IMG/VR virus record: IMGVR_UViG_3300010149_000110 | Span: 1 to 28,053 of that record | Direction: 5' to 3' (one strand) | DNA from: a virus | DNA: 28,053 nucleotides | Shown here: one piece after another, positions 25,101 to 28,053 of the stretch | How the letters are laid out: each line of letters begins with the position of its first letter | Position numbering within the stretch: the stretch's first letter is position 1 | Notes under the pieces: model-generated | What the model was told of the DNA's origin: nothing | Seen by the model: only the letters and a program-made list of their open reading frames with translations | Databases searched by the model: none | Translations under genes and position numbers: made by a program

Positions 25101-28053
25101 CAAAGGAACTGCCTTGATAAACTTGCTCACCCTCAAGGAAAGTTGATGTAATAACATTTGCTGTTGCTGCACCACCGAAAGATGTTGTAAGAACTTGCTG
25201 ACGACCTGTACCAGCATTAGTAAATGCTAATGCATCACCAAGTGCTGCGTTTGCTGGAGTAATCGCAAATTTTAACTGATCATCTTCAAGAGAATTTGCC
25301 GTTCCAGCAATTGCATAATAAGTAGTAAGACCGTTCAATCTACCAACTGCACCAGCAGCGATTGGGAAATCTGCACCATCGCCAGTATCTACTACATTAA
25401 GAGTAATTTCTGAACCTTGTGCAATACCATGTGGGAAGGAGAACTGTAAGAGTCCCAAATCTAGGTTAACAACATAGTTAAAGGAAGATTTCAGTTCTAC
25501 AGCTGGTGTAGACGAATAACCAAGACCAGGATCTTTAACTTCAATCCTATCCAAACGACCATTCTTAATAGTGGATTGGGCAATAGCACCACTACCGCCA
25601 CCACCAGTAATAATAACTGCAGGTGCCTGAGAATAACCAGAACCAGGATCAGTGACTGTAACACTATCCAAAATACTAGTAGATGTTAACTGTGCATTGA
25701 TCGGGAATGTAATTTCAGGACGTAATGTATAGTCATGGGGATAATCATAACCAAAGTTATTATTTTTCAGTTTTTTGATCTTACCAACACTAGAACCTAC
25801 AGTAAAGATAGATGCCGCTGTTCCAAATGGGGGGATGACTACAGTAACTTCAGCACCAGAACCAGTTAGACCAGCACCAAGAATGCCTGGTATAGAATCA
25901 ATGTCAACAGATGCTGTGGTATATCCTTTTCCTGCTGATGTAACAAGAACGCTTTGAACTTGTCCAGGAATTGCACCGCCTTCGCTATCAGTTCCATCAG
26001 CAACTGTAATTGTGACGAAACCACCTTCACCATCACCAGCAATAGGAACGCCTGTATATTGTCCTACAGCATATTCAGTACCAGGTTCGTTGATGGTAAC
26101 TCTTTCAATCTGTCTTGTAGATTGAATGCTGGAAACAATCGGAAGTCTTGTGTAGAATCCACCAGGATTAACAATACGAATGCTATCGATCGAACCAACT
26201 GCTCTTCTAGAACTAGTTGAATAAGATACTCTAGAGACGTCAGCATTACCTTCGGGTTCATTTACTAGAGGGAATTTGATCTGATCTGCTCCTCTAGTAA
26301 TAGTTGCACCATCAATACCACTAACTTGGAATGTTCCTCTATATGGAGATCCAACAACATCAAGATAACTACCTTGAATGATAGGTGAATCGTTGTCACC
26401 AACCCTAGAGGGATCGAAGTAGTACGAAATGTTTGTTACAATATCTTCATCAACTTTGAACTTAACGGTAGGTGTAGTGGCACCTTCGCCAGTTACTCCA
26501 GGAATTCCAACTCTTTCAATAGAGTTGAATGAATACTCAAGTTTGTAAAGAGGATCTTTTGCGAAAGATAAATTACCACCAACCATTGAAGAGTGACTAA
26601 GGTCAAACAAATACTGGTGACCATAATACATTTTCAAAACAGGTGATTTGATGTAGATGCTAACATCACTAGCACTAGTAGCAGGACTTGTAATTGCTGC
26701 CTGTGGAAGTTTGTATGTGAACTCTAGAGGACTAATTACAGTATCTACAGGGAATGAACCATCATATTCATCATAAACAGTTCCACCAACAGTTTCAGAT
26801 GGATTTCCATCCAAGTTCAACATAGATCCAGGAGTCAAATAGTGTCTAGTACCTGTGATGACATAGACTTCATCACTATTTGCTACAGCAGTAACTCTAA
26901 GAATCTTTGTTAGATTAGCAACTAACGTAATCTTAAGTACACCAGTGAGATTAGTAATAGTTGCTGTGCTGTATGCAGCATTATAACTAATGTCTCCACC
27001 GTTTATAGTAACTACAGATCCTACAATGAATGTAGAAGATCCTGAGATTTCATCAATTCTAACTGCATAATCATCGTCGGAATATGGTTTGAACTGAGCA
27101 AAGGAATCTAGATTCTGACCACCTGCTGCATTGAAAGTACCATCCAAGTTATACTTGTCAAGATCGATAGTAAAAGTGCCAGGAGTAGTATTATCTACTT
27201 GAGCAAATGTATATGAATCAATTTGGTTGATATCAAGAGGAATTGGTCCAACAATACCATAGGTATCTTGCTCACTAAATTGAGATGTGGAAAGTTGACC
27301 CGCATTTAAGTCATTAGTCCAAGAATTGTTATTAATTGCAAGATATACTTTATTGTTTTCATTATCAACTTTTGTAATATAACCGCTATTGACAAAAGCT
27401 CCACTAGAGTCATTCAAAGTTAACTTTGTACCGACAGTGAATCTAAACGCCTGATTAATAGTTAAAATTTGAACATTGTCAATTTTAACGGTGTCAGTAA
27501 TTTTAAAGTAATACCTATCCTTAACAACTGCACTAATAATCAGTTTCTGTGATCCAGGAGAAGGAATCGTGGCAGTTCTGGTACTCCAAATATCTTTAGT
27601 ATATGTCAATGTTTCGGTATCTTCTACCATTACAGTTGATGCGTCATCAAAATCTAAAGATTGAAGACCTAAAGAACCTAAAGCGAATCCTGTATTACCA
27701 ATAGTTAAGGCACTACCTGTTACAGGAGTAACTGCAGTACGAACATACCCAAGTTGAGTAGTTAGTTGAATACCTTGATCACCAATTCTTGCGGCATCAG
27801 CATCTTTATCAACTTTTACACCCCAACCAGAAAAATCAATATAATCATATACATCATTGTATGCACTGAACCATGCTGTATCAGTCCAACTATAACTTAA
27901 AGCAAATGCACCATTAGTAGGTAGAACAGATACGTCAGAAGGAACTGTAGGAACAATTGCACGATTTCTCAGTTTGAGATTATCTACAAAATACTGACCT
28001 TGCTCATCTTTTCTGTAACTTCCAGGTGTTCCATCTCTACCAGCAATATTACC
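16114..28053 (-). CDS. Giant virion protein, gp7-like position and signature (at least 3979 aa, 5' end beyond the window)
   Basis: The frame is open from the right edge to TAA at 16114. I read 141 further sense codons upstream of the first in-window Met at 27630 (GNIAGRDGTPGSYRKDEQ at the edge), so that Met is internal. Numbering from the edge, GxGY repeats lie at about 625-860, 1308-1380 and 3903-3955. Residues 1067-1117 (KIQDSYYYQDFSYAVK, then WKDILIKNVHPASFKVFGEL) match the C-terminal part of T4 gp7, and a GE-x-VTG module precedes them. LamG-like lectin folds lie at about 1757-1947 (LLLDGTGDYLSIP, FTIECWIRP, WYHVAISR, VNGTQDG) and 2765-2975. A threefold helical repeat with most of the cysteines lies at about 1982-2633, a CBM-like domain at about 3017-3217, and NG[IV][LV]Q-P modules at about 1207, 3701 and 3790. 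T4 gp7 directly precedes gp8; here two genes intervene. Likely role: baseplate wedge backbone fused to adhesin-like domains. Confidence 0.88.
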   Translation of the reverse strand, partial: GNIAGRDGTPGSYRKDEQGQYFVDNLKLRNRAIVPTVPSDVSVLPTNGAFALSYSWTDTAWFSAYNDVYDYIDFSGWGVKVDKDADAARIGDQGIQLTTQLGYVRTAVTPVTGSALTIGNTGFALGSLGLQSLDFDDASTVMVEDTETLTYTKDIWSTRTATIPSPGSQKLIISAVVKDRYYFKITDTVKIDNVQILTINQAFRFTVGTKLTLNDSSGAFVNSGYITKVDNENNKVYLAINNNSWTNDLNAGQLSTSQFSEQDTYGIVGPIPLDINQIDSYTFAQVDNTTPGTFTIDLDKYNLDGTFNAAGGQNLDSFAQFKPYSDDDYAVRIDEISGSSTFIVGSVVTINGGDISYNAAYSTATITNLTGVLKITLVANLTKILRVTAVANSDEVYVITGTRHYLTPGSMLNLDGNPSETVGGTVYDEYDGSFPVDTVISPLEFTYKLPQAAITSPATSASDVSIYIKSPVLKMYYGHQYLFDLSHSSMVGGNLSFAKDPLYKLEYSFNSIERVGIPGVTGEGATTPTVKFKVDEDIVTNISYYFDPSRVGDNDSPIIQGSYLDVVGSPYRGTFQVSGIDGATITRGADQIKFPLVNEPEGNADVSRVSYSTSSRRAVGSIDSIRIVNPGGFYTRLPIVSSIQSTRQIERVTINEPGTEYAVGQYTGVPIAGDGEGGFVTITVADGTDSEGGAIPGQVQSVLVTSAGKGYTTASVDIDSIPGILGAGLTGSGAEVTVVIPPFGTAASIFTVGSSVGKIKKLKNNNFGYDYPHDYTLRPEITFPINAQLTSTSILDSVTVTDPGSGYSQAPAVIITGGGGSGAIAQSTIKNGRLDRIEVKDPGLGYSSTPAVELKSSFNYVVNLDLGLLQFSFPHGIAQGSEITLNVVDTGDGADFPIAAGAVGRLNGLTTYYAIAGTANSLEDDQLKFAITPANAALGDALAFTNAGTGRQQVLTTSFGGAATANVITSTFLEGEQVYQGSSFENATAFGFVSTNNGWQVGPRIVKIVDYTGDFNIGESVTGVISKSSGTISSLNIATGVLDVGSITETSGQFIDDVGKPSEIIQKIQDSYYYQDFSYAVKSAISINDWKDILIKNVHPASFKVFGELNLNEYGFVPNKETFFQLTKSVELARQATVPNIQSFALVEPVYTAFDNTEVLFRQKRLTSSENILTSVVQRLDDISNLFDGERIAFPLQIDGSNVVANANQLMIILNGVVQTPDTAFEVQNDSIVFAEPPQPPASVKYVNVTIQPIQVYKFTITNNSGIFPSTNNTVLGTQSGSRLTVTSVVGDDIFGFIAEGNVGIVTALDNATLTGGAGYTDGTYTNVSTTSSGVGTGLTVNITVASGAVTQASINSVGVGYASSEVITITGGTTSATIAVTSVSGFNINELISVGATGFTATLTEITPISNLNLFSFNEQIKNLTGKIAIVEEVNLETGDAVPLADLRYTIGAGTTSIEIIASSALYDTAVPEGVFTIGANYQLGAEIVTVSDVTVGPDSTTLTVQRGQLGTTATSHQEDLPVYGTDINITNELALSKTVGTYQSKPGLFDIQLDDVIIGSQSGVVARITSTSAYQDPVTSEFIEQVNISDGSSFFGLLFNRLTSASYPNVILDNISESQVNIVDFTDNTTDFDAKFPGTEFISNLVIPYDNATGTFQENEVIRNYKLGYGNVTGSFNSAEDMVTKKLAFDGRVGSGFFQLGQVIRTQDTKGEVIGYNQALSTIYLGKVGRTLSTGEDYHQVTFANNAQLDTDQSHYGLTSLLLDGTGDYLSIPTSTEFGFGTGAFTIECWIRPSSVTGTQQIFDFRATATEVSSELLLVGTNLNYRVNGSTTITGTATLEVDTWYHVAISRNAATTKLFVNGTQDGGDFADGGNYGSTKPIIIGASYAFGDGFAGHIDEFRVSNTSRYQTTFTAPTGIFQGDANTKLLLHFEGADTQTYIEDWSGGESFTDNEDFNNDAILKNWNENSTNLPAGFAGKSQRYYDAANLIESNKEFVAKEAVYLLTQQYPSLVIPGGNVNCEDDVRDILTALIEDLRNGCNSHIWDASALYVDRTVNPVTISHVDTEVTETVWAYDKVKDILQYIINNTLWSVSGSHGVRQITDTTITDSSTSSFTTIQPSAISYDAATGDMVMTSGGHGLTTANTIAIAAESLTFTCASDGNERELVHPRVSDTRAYNQVLAITAVTTDTFTVNVGASPTEQQYGHTFVSASSNAVTVLDYSTGDCADVYSTIGNLLDILTDTLEQADLGTPVDHLATITKVETNYEFVGATVNAFLEVPFTTTYHSAASDILYTNRIDVSARGRFRDASNLINSNAAVIVDKAAHDMLTRYPDLAVDMPRNAAGGSTDGTLRCKTDLGLILSGMAKDIYDGGNFFTVQAANFYIGENDELRHIRLQVWQSVYAHERLGFYAKQAVTGDLTYDNTDNIIVGDWGITNDAGNCANVQSAIDTLVSTINDIIAPTSEDFNIAGDRLYFNREYIAEEITGLTAAYLTYQVDNSNQVAYTYDTAKCERDIKLLITAIISDLQTGGNNSTVDNMNLYLTANGELNHVEEELLPTVFAFEQIRTLGEKAIRNLLYDSGATVTGNQYSAIFSDNTAYRDTEIPTDIDQAVWRLRDLVDIVTKGLAPSGNSVRNAVKNFYFNLKYYKDEIGAQIDSQFGSGSWIYDSFLEETANNIAADSITTDTSSANTIVAYEISLSNIVGDFTVGETVTSSNGTTAQVLEFDKDNQSMYVGTFSSTAWAVANTLTGGSSTATATIAAPYGSVVFDGTGDYLQTAGIALGTSNFTLEGWIRRVDTNTNFYVSGSTTNDFGFFVGAGSSNIGFYGGSSANFVNLTNTTINVSGGRWYHVAVVREGTGANQTSIYIDGILQGSGTVATNYGSTAILVGSSTTTTEYSAGNISDWRLSSVAVYPKGTTAIGEKLFALPTRPFVAADVTETELLLCQGNTIQDNGPNTVSVTAYGDAAPATISPFGTFPGVSNSFDWYNSVTNVEILAQARAISSPVTGEVSSANLWTNPENLNASNYTSNLVGYYNNATSAPDGTQTAEKLYATGTGVHSLTRDFNLTSFETFDNSTVTFDSGTETFDTGFGGINEQQSFTLSAFFKKAELDSLNFKLSLDNQSKNINFNVNLSTGQVDVGTVFTSPGITLNEYGVTPVGGDWFRVYATITFGFGIDNLQGDFAIYNRSAIAASGNQGFYVWGIKLNSGFLDPYTAGSGKLFYSNTEYNIKTYALDLLTEYMIASISNELVVPSPLAVVGSFYQDPTSAAALPDGNYSNESIARLIRYGTSTIKNQFINDSYYTNLTQYNAVTFGSKNYGVRDIPVGITGGLNASDYFYGLSSDSNAELANLTTNEGLIVKVYRRFRIDGDITDGPFTMNETVAKQGAPSITGVVYGFYEDENFKYLDVEVTAGPWAVTDFIVGGENSTTAQISAIEDRIHIIDLQGDFVEDIQFLGYTSGAVAEPTSFIKTEASVTSNSGGLLTVDTESLVGTFEKNSVVYPASSRKYIDVSQVSGLQVSVGDRIASDGYIRLGVSVISTSNVFIVGNRIYKVVNNLQDNSVYGVITEVDLDNNYIYITMIQGEFQNGDYIGDYGVDIFPQGFATINTKVTVDGAASARVQDVRAAGLSKRIYLTDIAGAFTSKDAIIGSSSYKAVITDVVDLKARVKRASKGFDGTQTNFSLTIENGTPYLPDPEGHMMIFVNGILQPPGATNAYTAFSDQIQFAEAPELGSSFTGFYIGKMRQLDDISFEFDSLRQSFNLKRNEVFYSLTLTEGVQSTVIRPENNIIVSLNGVVQEPGVGFEIVGSRIIFSEIPRVDSTFVAFSYVGSEADVDAAEVVPPIEAGDFIEIEGETEDREVAVIESSNSLITFDYLGSVFGQGAIGQSALTSGFINTVQVTSGGSGYTSRPTVRIDSISGFDGNIRALVGISTVQMNEYGSGYQNPVIVIESEVPDDWTAPNLADYGEELVDPEIA
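16555..17010 (-). repeat. Two tandem NG[IV][LV]QxP beta modules at the C-terminal end of the giant protein
   Basis: Two consecutive protein segments share one layout: a strand, then MIFVNGILQPPG or IIVSLNGVVQEPG, then a strand ending DQIQFAEAPELGS or SRIIFSEIPRVDS, then a short F-x-G/YVG strand. A third copy lies far upstream at about 24340-24435 (LMIILNGVVQTPD, DSIVFAEPPQPP). The similarity is at the protein level only; the DNA copies have diverged. Comparable N-G-[IV]-[LV]-Q segments occur in other phage baseplate and fiber proteins, and T4 gp10 has RFNGILQE. Function is probably structural. Confidence 0.6.
20155..22110 (-). repeat. Threefold alpha-helical repeat inside the giant protein
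   Basis: Three successive units share a pattern. Each opens with a helix with N near its start (ANLIESNKEFVAKEAVYLL; SNLINSNAAVIVDKAAHDML; LYFNREYIAEEITGL). Next comes a C-x-x-D helix (CEDDVRDILTALIEDLRNG; CKTDLGLILSGMAKDIYDG; CERDIKLLITAIISDLQTG), then G[CG]N, then A/M-x-L/F-Y and L-x-H or similar, then a closing helix. Units one and two end with a second Cys helix (DCADVYSTIGNLLDIL; NCANVQSAIDTLVSTI); unit three has AVWRLRDLVDIV there. Unit one also carries a beta insert (about 21390-21710). A partial fourth opening helix may follow at 20000-20154. I do not recognise the fold; it is unlike the beta repeats elsewhere in this protein. Confidence 0.65.
25495..26180 (-). repeat. GxGY beta-repeat block in the giant protein
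   Basis: At least four copies follow one another: VNPGGFYTRLP, VTSAGKGYTTAS, VTDPGSGYSQAPAVIITGG and VKDPGLGYSSTPAVEL, with glycine-rich linkers such as GGGGSGAIAQ. The pattern (two strands, G-x-G-Y turn, P, hydrophobic strand, Gly-rich loop) suggests stacked beta hairpins. Sister blocks occur near the end of this protein, in the 1405-aa protein and inside gp8. The copies are diverged at the DNA level. Confidence 0.6.

Noticed and set aside
25495-26180. DNA tandem repeat or CRISPR-like array
   Set aside because: The repetition is at the protein level with diverged codons; there are no identical direct repeats or evenly sized spacers.
27628-27630. Met codon that could be taken as the start of the giant gene
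   Set aside because: The frame stays open for 141 codons upstream to the window edge, and there is no promoter box or RBS near it, so it is an internal Met.

Overview
The window looks like part of the late structural region of a T4-like myovirus, most probably a marine cyanophage infecting Synechococcus or Prochlorococcus. I infer this from moderately AT-rich DNA, densely packed genes all on the minus strand, T4-type late promoter boxes (CATAAATAA), a recognisable T4 gp8 homologue, gp7-like and gp10-like segments, and several very large virion proteins of the kind found in marine T4-like phages. No host gene, RNA gene, integrase, IS element or CRISPR array is visible, and no stretch over 300 bases is without a gene. 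Family assignments come from reading the protein sequences and remembering T4 sequences; no database was searched.

In transcription order (right to left) the layout is as follows. (1) A giant virion protein gene enters from the right edge and ends at 16114. At least 3979 codons are visible and its start lies outside the window. It carries a gp7-like segment, two LamG-like lectin folds around a cysteine-bearing helical repeat, a CBM-like domain and many beta repeats. (2) A 406-residue fiber-like protein has a T4 gp10/gp9-like N-terminus and a cupredoxin-like C-terminus. (3) A 1405-residue protein has a cupredoxin-like domain, a YHYH domain that appears split, and a second cupredoxin-like domain without metal ligands. 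(4) Baseplate wedge gp8 is enlarged by inserted repeats. (5) A 2402-residue protein has a DUF4815-type N-terminus. (6, 7) Two small helical proteins follow. (8) The N-terminal 446 residues of a tail fiber run off the left edge.

Three copies of the late promoter box divide the region into units: 406-aa gene plus 1405-aa gene; gp8 plus the 2402-aa gene plus two small genes, closed by an intrinsic terminator; and the tail fiber gene, whose promoter lies directly behind that terminator. The giant gene's promoter is off the window. Within units, genes are joined by 1-4 base overlaps or a 3-base gap, often without a clear Shine-Dalgarno sequence, which suggests translational coupling.

Functionally the block matches the outer baseplate wedge of T4 (gp7-gp8-gp10 and attached fibers), with each core part greatly enlarged. 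Two short beta-repeat families (GxGY and GE-x-[VI]-[TS]-G) recur in four neighbouring products, including inside gp8. Lectin-like, CBM-like and cupredoxin-like modules suggest a large host-contact surface around the baseplate. The most unusual features are blue-copper-type ligand patterns in two adjacent virion proteins, the ligand-free copy between the two halves of the YHYH domain, and the cysteine-bearing helical repeat inside the giant protein.
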